Shown: piece after piece, positions 1 through 11,879 of the stretch
How the letters are laid out: each line of letters begins with the position of its first letter
How positions within the stretch are numbered: position 1 is the stretch's first letter
Source of the DNA: Pelobates cultripes
Lineage: Eukaryota; Chordata; Amphibia; Anura; Pelobatidae
DNA: 64,000 nucleotides
Direction: 5' to 3'
NCBI GenBank assembly: GCA_933207985.1
Contig: OW240915.1
Coordinates: 274,834,325-274,898,324 of the forward strand
Program-made: the position numbers and the translations under genes
The notes under the pieces: generated by a model
The model's database searches: none
Told to the model about the DNA's origin: nothing
Seen by the model: only the letters and a program-made list of their open reading frames with translations

Positions 1-286
1 TTCCAGACATTTACAGGTGGAATGAGTTCCAGGCTGGTAAATTCATTCCTGAACAATGCTAATCAGTCACAGAGTATAAACGTTGGTAATGGAGGCCTTG
101 TAAAGTAAATTTAATTTTGCAAAGCAAATGAAAGTAAAAAAGTAACGCTTACAAATGGACAAAAACCTAATAACATATGAATAGTAAACCACTTATGAGG
201 ATATCAATCTAGTCAGTAGTTTTTGTACATGCAACTTTACAATTTTTACTGGAGCGTAAAATATTAATGAATGTAGTTATTCTTAT

Positions 287-459
287 GGTCTGACTATAGC
301 AGTGGTAATGTCACTGCCTTGGAACTGGGAAACTCAGGTTTGCATCCCAGTCAGACCATCTTACCAGCAACACATACTAATCTGCCTACCTCAAATCCTC
401 ACAGATTGTCAGCTCGTTTGAGCAGGGCCTTCAAATATCCCCTTTCTATAGTTGTAAAG
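287..459 (+). repeat. tRNA-headed SINE, 5' part
   Basis: Positions 287-358 look like a tRNA. A seven-base 5' arm GGTCTGA (287-293) pairs perfectly with TCAGACC (351-357), followed by A. An A-box-like stretch (TAGCAGTGGTAATG) and a B-box-like stretch (GGTTTGCATCC) lie at the expected places, but the T-stem is degenerate, so this is a SINE promoter head and not a working tRNA gene. The body (about 395-459) carries the phrase ending in 'GCTCGTTTGAGCAGGGCC' that I associate with amphibian SINE/L2-type tails. The element is cut at 459 by an LTR insertion and resumes at 1538. Confidence 0.7.
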
Positions 460-1537
460 TGTGACGAGACCAATCTCGCCACTGTGCATTGGAGGAGCCT
501 GGTTGCCCGCCTGCTGCATTTAGACTATGGCCCCATGTTGAAATGCTTGATTTTCCCCTGCGGAGACACGAAAGCCGGGTCATTCGGTGCTGGCCCTGTT
601 TGAGTGGTGATACCCCAGATAGCTATGCCATTGAGCCCATTCATAGAATGAAAGACTATGGTAAAGACTTTGGCTCCATGGCAATTGAACTGTATGTGTG
701 TGCTCTGAGCACCATTCAGTAATAATGTGCGCTCAGATCTGAGCTATCTGGGGATATGTTGAATGTACCTGTTTTGTGCAATGGCTGCACAGTTATATGT
801 TTTTATGTGTTTTATTGTCTTTTGCTGCCATGTGTTCAATGGAGTTTTGCCTCTGTCCTTGGAGATAATTGGATTACTTCACAATTATCTCCAGGATAGA
901 AGACTCTGTGGAACTGGTTTTGGGCAGAAAAGCCATGCTTCCTTTGGTCACAAAGGACTACGATCTATCTTTTGAACCACTGGACCAATTTGGATGATTT
1001 TGACATATGTTTGTATTTGGAGTATGCTGATTCTGAAAATGTAATGTGAATGTAATGTGAATGTGATGCATACTTTTCAAGTTATGAATAATGTGGAAAA
1101 TTTTTATTTCTCTGCTTGTTATAATTACATTACCCATTGTGTAAGGTAATTGAATCACAGGCAGAGGGGAGGATTTTGTGTGGGAGTGTCTGAGTGTATT
1201 GTATGTGTTTATTGGTTGTGTTCCAAAACCCTGTGGGTGGTACTAATGTGTAAGAATGTGTACATAAGCACAATAAGCCCACAGCTCTGACTGTTCACTG
1301 CTTGACCCTCAACATGGAGCTTTGTCTCATTCTTGGGGGGATTTATTGTATGCTGTTCCAGTTTGACTGCTAGGAGTGTAAACCTATTTGTATGGTTTTT
1401 CCTATTCGGCTGTTTACAGCATTCGTATGGCTTCCTGTTCGGCGGATTAGTGTTCTGCAGTAGCTGTGCCTATGTCTCTGGAAGGGAAGATCTACTAAAC
1501 GGCGGTTTAACCCTTTTATGCTGAGGGTGCCGTTACA
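460..1537 (+). mobile_element. Solo LTR of a Ty3/Gypsy-like retrotransposon
   Basis: The segment begins TGTGACGAG and ends GTTACA (TG...CA ends) and is flanked by a perfect 5-bp direct repeat TAAAG (455-459 and 1538-1542). No internal gag-pol sequence is present, so it is a recombined solo LTR. It contains a perfect 12-bp inverted pair CCCCAGATAGCT (613-624) / AGCTATCTGGGG (742-753), and an AATAAG polyadenylation-like signal near 1269. A second, related LTR lies at 38658-39656 with a similar start and a similar hairpin. Short ORFs inside it are chance. Confidence 0.85.
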
Positions 1538-1580
1538 TAAAGCACTGCCGAATATGCTGGCGCTTTATAATAATAACTGC
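1538..1580 (+). repeat. tRNA-headed SINE, 3' tail
   Basis: The sequence 'GCACTGCCGAATATGCTGGCGC' (here split for length: GCACTGCCGAATATG then CTGGCGCTTTATAATAATAA) is the 3' tail expected after the body at 287-459. It starts with the second copy of the TAAAG duplication made by the LTR. A relative of this tail is at 2950-3020. Confidence 0.7.
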
Positions 1581-2705
1581 TGATAATTATGAAGCCCTGG
1601 TTTTATATTAATATTATTTTACCTATAGTGCATACAAGTTTATTTGCTCAGTGTTTCAAAATATTAAAGTACATTACATTTAGCTTATTAAACCAGAGCA
1701 CGAGCATGATCTATACACTAAAACTGCTTCATTAAGCAAAAGTTGTTATGGTGACCATTGTGTCCCTATAAGTGCAAAAAGTATTAAATTCATTAGTGTT
1801 ATCAGGTCAAATAAAGCTATTTAATGAGATTGAGTCTGTATGCTTTGATAATTATATATATAAATACAAGTTTTATTTGTTTCACAAGACCCAGGACACA
1901 CTTGAAAATGAGAGAAATCTCAGTGTAACTTTCCTGGTAAAATATTTTATCAACAAATAAATAAATAAATAGATAAATAAATAAATAAGTGTGGTTATGC
2001 TTGATATTAAACCAACACTATAGATTTATAGGTAAGTTACTGGACATGTACATGCACAAATACATATTACAGATTTACTGATGTATCATCTATATATCTC
2101 AGGTAGGAACTTGACAGAAGTATTTCTTGGGCACACACATTCCAAAAATCAGGTACTCCAATTCTTCCACATGCCAATCAGCACAGTTTTAGACTTCAGG
2201 TACCATTAGCAAGGCTGCACTTCAAGGTCTTAATTGAATATGCGGAGGGGGATACAGGAGTTTGAATGGAGGAAGGGCATAATGGGCTACAGGCAATGAT
2301 GGGTGCAAGCAAACACACAGAGTCACTCATTTCAAACACACATATGCCACTGCCATTATGCACAGCAATCACACCCCTCACGCGTAACTACCCTCCCTCA
2401 ATCCTCCCCCTTCGAGTACAGCAGTGCACCCCACACATATACCCCATGGATTTACACAAACCACTAATATCCACACAAACACCCCTGCATGTACCCTGAC
2501 TGTCCATACAGATAAACCTCTGCGTTCACTCACACTAATTCTATATTCATGCACAATGACTTTCTGCACATGTGCACATCTGGATTTACTCACACAGATG
2601 TTACACACATACACCTCTGCAATCACACAATCATTCAAGGAATATGTAGATCGCAAAAGACACATTTTACAAAAAAGTAGAATGCAACTCACTGAAGTCT
2701 GAAGT
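1581..2705. other. Unassigned sequence with an AAAT microsatellite
   Basis: No gene or element was recognised. Positions 1955-1988 hold an (AAAT)n run. The part from about 2260 to 2640 is rich in ACA/CAC words but has no clear period. Small ORFs on both strands show no family resemblance. Confidence 0.5.
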
Positions 2706-2992
2706 GCCTTAAAACACATCTGTTCAGGAAAACTTACTGCCTCCCAGAGTAACCTCTACCTCACATACCTGTCCCTTGCTCTCTCCTAAGGGTAGCACTC
2801 TACTCTCTCCTTCAGCTCTGCCTCACTCCCACCTTGTTTGATTGCTATCTCCTGTCCTATTGTGTCCTCTAGACTGTAAGCTCATCTTTATCCTATTGTT
2901 CCTGTAATTTTTTTTTTGTAATTGACTCATTTATTGTTAAATCTCCCCCTCCTATAAAGTGCTACGGAATTTGTTGGCGCTATATAAATGAC

Positions 2993-3021
<29 letters not shown>
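2706..3021 (+). repeat. L2/SINE-type 3' tail with (AAT)n
   Basis: The stretch starts with a phrase typical of LINE 3' regions (CCTTAAAACACATCTGTTCAG), passes through AGACTGTAAGCTCATC, and ends GCTACGGAATTTGTTGGCGC then TATATAAATG and an (AAT)n run at 2990-3021. The closing phrase matches the SINE tail at 1543-1575. It is probably the 3' end of an L2-like LINE or of a SINE that borrows such an end. Confidence 0.65.
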
Positions 3022-3024
<3 letters not shown>

Positions 3025-6000
3025 GATACATAGATAGATAATGAGAAAATAGCAAAAAAAGAGTTAAAGGCTGAAAAAAATTAGTTTACATTGCCCTTTT
3101 AAAAATAAAATAATAAAAGAAGAGTGTATACAAAGATTTGAACATGATACAAAGAAAGTCTTACAGATCCAAAAGAGCTTCCACAGAGTCTACTTAATTT
3201 TCAATTTGGAAGAGAAGATATATAATTTAGGATGTCTTCCAGAATCATGGAACATTCAGCATTAAAGTCTTCAACACTAGATGCATAGAGGAAGGTTTCT
3301 GGTTTGACAACATGCCACAAACATTACTACATTCTGTATTTGCTCTAACTATGGTAGAATAGTGGTCATTTTAGGTCAAAAACAGCAATATTCGTGTGAA
3401 TCAGCCACAAATGAATGCTTTATTCCCAGTGCAGTAAAGGGAGTCCGTGACGCCTTAAACTTTTAATGATGCACATAAGGGTTGCCTCATATAGAATATG
3501 TTCACTTTCCCCTTCCTTGACTTGAGGTCGTAAACTTTTCAAATATGATTATATAATTCGAAAAAAAGTTTTCTCATTTATCTGTAAAGTATTTTGCAAT
3601 GGTATAAACACAATAAGCACATTGTCTATAATCAACACTGACACTGATAAAATAAGATATTATCCCAACAATTATTATAAAAAAGAAAAAAAAATGTCAC
3701 CTGTTTCTATTTCTGGCCTTAATTTAAGCTGCTTACTAAAGCATTATCTATACAGTATATCTATGAGCTATACATTATAATGCCTCCGTCTGGATAAGAA
3801 TGCACAATGTAAAAAGATCCTTCTCTAGAATTTTGTTAATTTTAGCAAAAAGATTATGGAAAAAAAATGGGTTCCATTAATGACTTAATCAAGCAATATT
3901 GGATAGAAAACAAGAAACAAGAGTGTTACATGTGTATTGTTCATCAATGATACATGTACTCCACTTTAAAAATAGAGTTAAAGAAAAAAAAAAACTCAGT
4001 GGAACATATACGCAGTTGTGCATTATAAAAACTTAAGATTCCATTTCCACTCTGCTCAGCAGAGGAAACAGATATTTGATGACAAATCTCATGAAACATA
4101 AAATGAGGTGCTGGTGATGCTTTGGGAGTTTTCAAAAAATAGTCAAATTAAAAACCAAAAAACTCCATGGAATATATGCACAATCATGTATGCTAAAATA
4201 TGAGAACTCCTTTTCCACAGTGTCATTGCTCCCACAATATTTCCTCCAGAAGCTAGACATGCAGATCAGACGCTATTTCTTCCAAGCAAGTGAAACTACA
4301 CAGAGCTAGATTATATTTGCCCAGGGTCCAAGGCAGTGTTACAGATTGGGGTCGCCTCTTAGAGACCTAGGTTCTGTTTCAGAGAGTTATGTGGGTGTGT
4401 GAGAGAAGTTTATGGCTGTTGCATGTATGTGTGAGAGTGTGTTTGCCCCATCCTGACTACCTGCTGTTCCAGCAGAGAGCTGGACCAGGAGGTCCGACTT
4501 AGTGGTTCGATCTGGAAGTGTTGTGGTCTGCACAAACATCACATGCAGACTACTTTAAGAGCTATTTTATGGTCAAGATCCCAGTCAATGACTCAGAGGA
4601 GAAATATGAGAGAGCTCTTAAAGTGGTCTGTACCCTCTATTGGTGCAGACCATAACAATCCTTAAAGCAGGTGAGGGGGCACAGGACAGAGTAGGGAGAA
4701 CTTTTTGATGTCCTTGCTGCCTCAAAAAAGGCCACCAAACAGTGAGAGCTGGAGCTCCAGGCCCAGAAAGGGGCCCACTCGTCTCCTGTCTGAGCATGAT
4801 CCATATGTAGCAACCAATGCTCTCTCATGCAGAAACTGGTTCTGATCAGAGAGCGATATTCTGTTAATTCTGGAAATCAGCTAAGTTGTCCAAAGGTTGG
4901 AGTATAATAGATAACATGTAATTTAACGAGCAAAATTTTAAATATATAGCTTCTATTATCATCTAAAAATAATAATTTGTTTAATAGTCCACAACTCTCA
5001 GATAACTATTTTTTAATAAAGTTAATGTATTCTCTCTTATTTAAGAGCTGAAGCAGTAAATTACCAATAAACCTTTATTACTTTAACCGCTATAAATTTT
5101 CATTGTCTGATCAGCACTGTTTAGTTTATTATATTGTACTTTAAAGAGAACTCGATTAACCCACAAATAGTCATTATAACTTGATTTCTTTAGTGGCCTA
5201 AGCTATACTAGCCGGCATATCTTTTAACTGTCTAGCTTCTATAATGGTATCCATTACACAAAATAATAGCTTTTAAAAACTTTTCTTTTGTGTAATAAAT
5301 ACAATTTGATTTAAAGTTGAAAGCTGGTGCCCTTCATCTATCTCTGTTGTGAAGACCTACCATTCCTGATATTCCTGAATGGGATCCCTTTGATATATGG
5401 AGATATAATACTTGAGCAAGTTTTTAAACAGGCTCAAAAAATGTGCGTTGATCACCTAAAGATTTTATTTTGGAAAATGTTTTTTTAATTATTAGCATAC
5501 TACCCTATGAGAGAGTACATTCTTGCTTACTTTTTAGGGATAATCTACATATATTATTCTCTCTTAGTATTTATTATTTATTTATTTATTTGTCTCACAA
5601 ATTTCACTATTAAGACAGAGTGAATCTTTGATCATGACCATATATGTCACTGCACTACACACTATTTGTTTCTATTTTATCTTGACTTTACATTAGGTGG
5701 AATTGTATGTGATTGGTTCCACAGTGTGAAGCGCTACACTTGGGAATAGTGCAGATTATATTACACTTCTTTTGTATTTTGTGAAGCCTGGCCATCACTA
5801 AGGACCAGTATCATCTTCTATCCTGTTATTTTCTGTGTTTTATACACTGCGTGTTTGGGTTACACTTACCATAACATTACAAAAGGGCCAATGGACTCTG
5901 AAGGTATGAATTTCCAGGTGCTTTCATGTGATGCATGTTTTCACGAAATGGAACACAGGATGGACAAGTATGCTCAATTTTGAAAACTTTGCTTAACCAT

Positions 6001-6399
6001 ACAGCTTGTTTGCAAACCACTCCAGTAGCAGCTAGCTCACTTATTAGGTTAGAAATTATTTTCACTGTTGGCACTTCCCCCAGCATGGTGGCTCATGTAC
6101 TCTATGGGGGTTGTCCAGCAGTGTTTGCAGGTTTTCTCAATCAAGTCAGCATACATTTCAAAGTATCCACACATGTTTACCCTTCAGATAAGGAAGGTGG
6201 GATTCATGTTCAGTCACCTCTATACATAAGGCTTTATTGTGGCTAACCATTTATGGAAGAACAATAACCCAATTGTGTGTTATTATGACCATTTTGTTGT
6301 CGCTCTTTTAAACCCCAAGTTGTAGAGCTAATGCTGCTTAAATCCTTCTTAGGTTAAAACAAGGCACATGTACTATTGGAGATTATACTTTTGAATTTT
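3022..6399. other. 3.4 kb without recognisable genes
   Basis: AT-rich sequence with no coding similarity that I can recognise. A GC-richer block at about 4330-4860 (starting near GTGTTACAGATTGGGG) looks like part of a repeat, but I found neither terminal repeats nor target duplications. A short (TATT)n run is at 5568-5592. The ORFs at 4637-4828 and 5935-6246 have no family signature. The 5' LTR and gag of the Gypsy element that becomes readable at about 6.4 kb may lie here in decayed form. Confidence 0.4.
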
Positions 6400-7880
6400 T
6401 TACCCTAGCCTCAGAAGTACAGTGGAACCACCAGCTTTTGTAGATGTATTTATAAATCAGTTATCTGAGTCATTGCTAGATAAAATGGCAGTTAGAGATC
6501 TTTCTGATTACTTCATAGATCTTGTAATTTATCTTCCACACATATATCAAAGATACAAGCAAAATGTGCTCATTTAAGCTAGCATCTTTGTAAGTGCAAT
6601 GGAAACACCCTCTGTGAGCATATGCAGCTTGTTCTTACCAAACTCACTGATACCAAAAAATTATACAAGAGAAAAGTCGGACCTTGTCTATACTGTGGAA
6701 ACGGGGGTCATAAAAGAGGCATACATAAAAAAGAAAGGCTTTATCGAACGTTCCTCCTCTCCAGCTGGGGCTGGGTACTTGTTCATATTTAATAAGAAGG
6801 AGATCTAAGAGCATGTATAGATTAAAGGGGGCAAAACAAAATTACCATAACAATGTGTATCTGATCCCTTTAATCTCTGAATTGTAAGATAGACTCAATA
6901 GGTCAAAGATCCTATTTATTTGATTAATGAGGAGCGTACAATCTATGGGGATGGCAGGAAGATGGCCTTTAACACCAGGAATGGGTATTATGGGTATAAA
7001 GTAATGTCATTTGGAGTCCTCAATGCCCCAGCCATCTTCCAAGATCTCATGAATGATATATTAAAGGATTTCCCTAATTAATCAGTTGTAGTGTACATGG
7101 ATGATATACATACACATTCTGCTGCTTTATAGCCACACATGTGAGATATGTACTAAGAAAGCTCTTGGGCAATGGTTTATTTTGTAAAATAGCACCAATA
7201 ACCAATATGACAAGAAAGGGTAAAGACAGTCGTCAGTGGACAACTGAGGAAAAGACCACATTTGAGACTCTGAAAGCAGCATTTGCTTTGGCTGCTATTT
7301 TGGTTCATCGTGATCATTTTCTTTCTTTTTTTTGTTGGAGGTGGATGCATCAGCAACAGGAGTGGGTACTGTCCTGTCAAAACGTGCTGCTCCTGACCAG
7401 ATACTTTATCCTTGTGGTTTCTTCTCCAGGATATTATCAGATACTGAAAGGAGATATGCGATACGGAGTTACGAGCAATCACACTAGCTTTGAAGCATTG
7501 GAGACACTTACTTGAGGTTTTAATATGTTCTGATCACAATCCTTACAGACAATAAAAATCTCTCTTTCATTGGGGAGGCTAAAAGACTGACATCTATACA
7601 AGCCAGATGGTCTTTGTTCTTTTCACTTTCAATTTCATATTCACTTACAGACCTGGAACTAAGAATATTAATGCCGATCCGTTGTAACACCAATTTGAAC
7701 CACTAGAAGCCATACAGTCAGATCTCACTTCGATAATACCTAAGGAAAAAAGCATAGTGTCAACTAAGATCATTATCACTTCTGATATTCAACAGGAGAT
7801 ACAATACACTCAAAATCAAGCCCCTTTTCAAAGATTTATTGTTGCACCTCAACACAGAAAAAAATTATTGTAACTGTATC
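6400..7880 (+). pseudogene. Ty3/Gypsy gag-pol remnant: zinc knuckle, RT, RNase H
   Basis: The remains of a Gypsy polyprotein can be read across several frames. Near 6680-6720 is CLYCGNGGHK, a CCHC nucleocapsid knuckle lacking its last Cys. The reverse transcriptase follows: KGFIERSSSPAGAG (from about 6735), FGVLNAPAIFQDLMND (about 7010-7060), and the catalytic box YMDDI (7094-7108). RNase H follows (WTTEEKTTFETLKAAF at about 7235, then ERRYAIRS), ending at YRPGTKNINADPL (about 7640-7685). A linker towards the integrase zinc-binding region ends at YHES near 7880. Stops and frameshifts are frequent, so no product can form. The gene continues, after an inserted L1, at 11395. Domain order is RT-RH-INT as in Ty3/Gypsy elements; Bel or Copia types are excluded by this order and by the motifs. 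Confidence 0.85.
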
Positions 7881-8040
7881 ATGAAAGCATTACCATGATA
7901 CATTACCAAATTAACATACATAAAATCAATATGGGTATGGGTATTCATTAATATAATGTTAAATAATATAGAGGCTATCTATGCACTGGGGGTGTTTTGG
8001 AATGTGGCGGAGGTCGTTAGAACTGTCATTGAATAATTAA
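7881..8040. other. Junction between Gypsy remnant and old L1
   Basis: This stretch has no clear affiliation. It should hold the 3' UTR of the minus-strand L1 and perhaps the last bases of the Gypsy linker. No poly-A/T tail or target duplication is obvious. Confidence 0.4.
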
Positions 8041-9281
8041 TGTTGGTTTTTAAAATCCAGACATGGCTATGGGATCTGTCCATCATGCATTCTTACAATA
8101 TTTTCTAGCATGCCCAGTTAGTTAATATAAGATCAGTTTATAATATTATAATATTCAAACCATCTGGACCAGATTTTATTGTATTTCAGAATATTTCCAT
8201 TGTTGAAAAAGATCGCTTTTTCCATAACTCCTTGGTGGTTAATATGAGTTGTAATTTTGGTTACGGAAGGAATATTTGCGCTCTTCCAATATCTGGAGAT
8301 ACAGATCTTTATTGCCATTAATATATTTGTTAACAGGTATTTTTCAAATTTTGTTAAACCAATAATATTCAAATGAAAAAGAAACTTCTCAGGAGTCAGT
8401 TCTAATATCTTCAAGTCTAGGTCTTTAAAAAGATATAATACAAATTCCTTAAATTAGCTTACATTTGAACAATCTCACAATATGTATTTTAATGTCCCAA
8501 TATCCCTATTGCATCTCCAGCATTGATTCGAGTATTGGGCTTTAAATTTGCATAGTCTAGTGTGAACTAGATACCATCTATTTAAGATTTTATAAAAGTG
8601 TTCTAGATTATTTGTACAATGTACTGATTTTCTAAGATGGTCTAAAGACTCTATCCATAAATGATAAGAAAAGGAATAACCTAAATCATCTTCCCACTTT
8701 AAAATTGTATTTATTTTAGTTTCTGGAGTAGATTTGTTAATAATCGGACTGATTTTATAAGATTTTATAGATTTCGATCATCCATATAAAAGTGTGTTTA
8801 AGGGGGACTGATCTATTAATTGTCTTTTTTTAAGAAAATTTACGATTCTTAAATATGTAAATTTTTCATTATTAGGCAAATCGTATTTTTGTTGAAGATC
8901 AAAAAAGATATTGGGAGAAATATTAGATCCTAATTGGCCAACTTTTACTATGCTTTTTTCTAACCACTTGGTTAAGTCAAGGTCTCTTATGAACAGTTTA
9001 ATCGTTTCCAGTGGTTCTTTACACAAAATTTGGTTTTGAGCAAGAAATATTTTTTTTATCGGATCAATTGATTTAAACATTTGTAATATTATCAAATTAT
9101 CTATTTCAAGATTTTTAAATGTTTTATTATCGAGCCAGAAAAAAGAAAGGGATTTATCCTTCCATACTGTTCCCTCTTGATCTTATACCATGATTTCACT
9201 CTATATTTTTTCCTTCCCCATTCTAGAAAATAAGTTGTAGATCTGCTGAACACTGGGGAAGGACAGTCCTCCCTCTCTTAA

Positions 9282-9775
9282 AGGACCACTCTAGGCACCC
9301 AGACCACTTCAGATTAATGAAGTGGTCTGGGTGCCAGGTCCAGCTAGGGTTAACCCATTTTTTCATAAACATAGCAGTTTCAGAGAAACTGCTATGTTTA
9401 TGAATAGGTTAAGCCTTCCCCTATTTCCTCTAGTGGCTGTCTCATTGACAGCCACTAGAGGCGCTTGCGTGCTTCTCACTGTGATTTTCACAGTGAGAGC
9501 AGGCCAGTGTCCATAGGAAAGCATTATGAATGCTTTCCTATGTGACTGGCCGAATGCGCGCGCAGCTCTTGCCGCGCGAGCGCATTCAGCCGACGGGGAG
9601 GAGAAGAGGAGGATCGGAGGAGAAGAGCACTCCGCCCAGCGCTGGAAAAAGGTAAGTTTTAACCCCTTTCTCCCTTCCAGAGCCGGGCGGGAGTGGGACC
9701 CTGAGGGTGGGGGCACCCTCAGGGCACTATAGTGCCAGGAAAACTAGTATATTTTCCTGGCACTATAGTGGTCCT
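9282..9775. mobile_element. 494-bp TTAA-flanked MITE (AGGACCACT family)
   Basis: The ends AGGACCACTCTAGGCAC... and ...CACTATAGTGGTCCT are inverted repeats, and TTAA stands on both sides (9278-9281 and 9776-9779). The element contains internal hairpins (for example CATAGCAGTTTCAGAGAAAC / GTTTCTC...GCTATG near 9370-9400, and a CCTGAGGGTG palindrome near 9700). It interrupts the old L1. TTAA duplication points to a piggyBac-type transposase acting in trans. Half of a related copy, in reverse orientation, lies at 34560-34870. The ORFs inside are chance products of its GC-rich core. Confidence 0.8.
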
Positions 9776-10429
9776 TTAAGTGTGTTATCATTATTTTTCT
9801 ATTAATTCTTGATTTTTTATCTGACCACACAAAGGAGTAAAATAATTTGTCAAACATTTTCAAAAGTTTATTTGGTACTCTTATTGGGATTGTACGTAGT
9901 AAATATTCTAGTTTAGGCATCATATATGCCTTTATCGTATTTAGTCTGCCCATCCAAGAAAGTATTGAGTTCTCCCATTTTTTAATCTGGTCTTTCAAAT
10001 CTTTGAATAGTTTAAGATAATTTAAATGTACCCAAGTTTCTATATCAAAGTTTATTATAGTTCCAAGATAATTTATTGTTTGTGAATCCCAATTATATTT
10101 ATATTTTAAGTTAAGTAATTTTACCTGATCTTTTTTTAGGTTTATTTTATAATTAGAGAGGCGACTGAAATTGTCTATACAATCCATTACTGAGGGGATA
10201 GAAGTTTCCAGGTGAGTGAGTGTTATCATCTGCAAATAGTGTTACTTTTGCTCTTTCGCCTGTTGGTATTCCTAAAATGATTATAGATTTCCTAATATAT
10301 GCATAGAAATAACGTACTTCAAGAGGGCCATAGGGCATCCCTGGCACATACCATTCCTAATGTCGAACCAATGTGTATTTAATCCATTGCCAAATACTTT
10401 CGCTTTTGGATAAGTATATAATGACACGG

Positions 10430-11306
10430 TGTCATGCGGTATCTCTTACGGGTTCGGCACTTCTGCATTGCGGCGCCAGCCCCGCCCCCTTCTGACGCGG
10501 CTCTGACAGTACTTAGGGAGACCGCGCCAGGGAGAAGGCGCTTGGAGATAGTGGGACCTACTTCCACTTATACACGCCGGCTCCACAAGCTCTGACAAGC
10601 CGTTCCAGCCTTTGAGCCAATGCAGGGATTGCTGCATGCCATAAAGGATTACTGGAGAACAGATACTTTGCTAATTTACAAGTGGACTATAACTCTGAAC
10701 TCTTGGAGGACAACTCACCTTAACCTTAAGTATATCTTTCAACTATCGTCTGCAATATCATTTATTAATGAACCAATTCCTGCTTGCTTAAATCTTCTCT
10801 GCTTCAAGTTACTAATTATATGGAGGACAGCTCCCATCATGCTTATTTACTATGAACTGTTACTTGGAACCAATTCCTGCTTGCTTAAATCTTCCCTGCT
10901 TCAAGTTACTAATTATATGGAGGACAACTCCCATCATGCTTATTTACTATGAACTGTTTCTTGCTTTGCAAATACTCTCTGCTACCTGCTTAATGTTTCT
11001 ATTGAAGATTATTCCCAGCAACCTAAAGAATCTTATTAAAAACTTCTCTGAGGAAATACTTATTAATGAACTTTGTATTGTTTGATAACCTGCACTTTCT
11101 TCTTATTGGATTATTGCCTATATGCAATTTATTTAAGTTTATCAATCATTAAAAGTTTGTTTGATTCTCAAATTGCCAGCAATGCTCTCTTTTCCTAAAG
11201 CTACAGTATTGATACTTTAAAGATTCTTTGTTTCTTTACTATTGTAATTAAGGAGTTCTACAAGCTGCAGTTGAGTTCCAATCCAAATAACCCAAGTAGC
11301 ATAACA
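10430..11306 (+). mobile_element. Solo LTR inserted in the old L1
   Basis: TG...CA ends (TGTCATGCGG...ATAACA) and a perfect 5-bp duplication CACGG (10425-10429 and 11307-11311) define an 877-bp solo LTR. L1 coding sequence resumes on both sides, which confirms the boundaries. It holds a tandem duplication of 97 bp (copies begin at 10771 and 10868). The GC-rich 5' third (10440-10540) and the AT-rich remainder are consistent with U3/R/U5 organisation. Family not identified. Confidence 0.8.
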
Positions 11307-11394
11307 CACGGCTAGGTCTTTGAAAGTACCTACAATTCCAAATGCCGTCTAAAAATTGCCAGCTCACTCTGTTGAATGCCTTTATGCCTTTAAA

Positions 11395-11605
11395 GGTAGG
11401 ATGCCATTTCTCTTCAATCATGATTTTCCAGTTTCAGAGAGAGAACAAGGACATATATACTTTGATACAACCTCTACCTGTACTTGAACTACCATGGTCT
11501 AGTCTTCAATTGATTTTAGGTTGAACGTACCGTTTCAAACATGTTTACAGTTATGTTATTGGTGGTTGATAGATTTTCTAAGATGTCTCACTTAATACCA
11601 CTTAA
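11395..11605 (+). pseudogene. Ty3/Gypsy integrase, N-terminal part
   Basis: The Gypsy pol reading resumes with LIQPLPVLELPWSS (about 11460-11505) and LLVVDRFSKMSHLIPL (11553-11600), the first catalytic Asp region of the integrase core. There is one stop and at least one frameshift. The integrase is split at a TTAA site by the element at 11606-13715; the rest follows at 13716. Confidence 0.85.
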
Positions 11606-11879
11606 CCCCTTAAGGACGGAGCCAAATGTACACGTTGTGAACGAAACAAAATGTAAACAAAACCTGGCATTTGCGCTACATGTCTGTCCAACCGTAATTC
11701 ACCTCTTTCATATTAAATGCACCCACCCTTATTATATATAATTTTATTCAGGGGAAACACGGCTTTCATTTAATATCAAATATTTAGCTATGAAACATAA
11801 TTTAATATGAAAAAAATGGGAGAAAATAAGATTTATTTTTATTTCTTCAGTTCTACATGACATTTTAACGGTCAATGTC

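Larger units (their letters stand above)
8041..11394 (-). pseudogene. Old 5'-truncated L1-type LINE (ORF2 remnant), three blocks
   Basis: A decayed L1 ORF2 reads leftward in three blocks: 11394-11307, 10429-9780 and 9277-8133. In order, the blocks carry KAFNRVSWQFL (degraded RT box A, at 11394-11360), RNGMCQGCPMALL (box B, about 10370-10330), LFADD (box C, about 10240), then a thumb region (GRLNTIKAYMMPKLEYLLR, about 9980-9900), LSFPSVQQIYNLFSR near 9240, a zinc-knuckle stretch CWRCNRDIGTLK near 8520, and a C-terminal tail ending near 8133. There are many frameshifts and stops, so it is far older than the L1 at 54.1-61.7 kb. It lies in the opposite strand inside the Gypsy pol gene. It starts at box A, so the endonuclease and ORF1 are missing (usual 5' truncation). 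It was later hit by a TTAA element (9282-9775) and an LTR (10430-11306). Confidence 0.85.

Noticed and set aside
287..358. Functional tRNA gene
   Set aside because: The T-stem does not pair, and the SINE body and tail follow; it is a SINE head.
2196..2719. Overlapping ORFs of 60-113 codons on both strands
   Set aside because: Cys/His/Thr-rich composition follows ACA-rich DNA, with no family motif.
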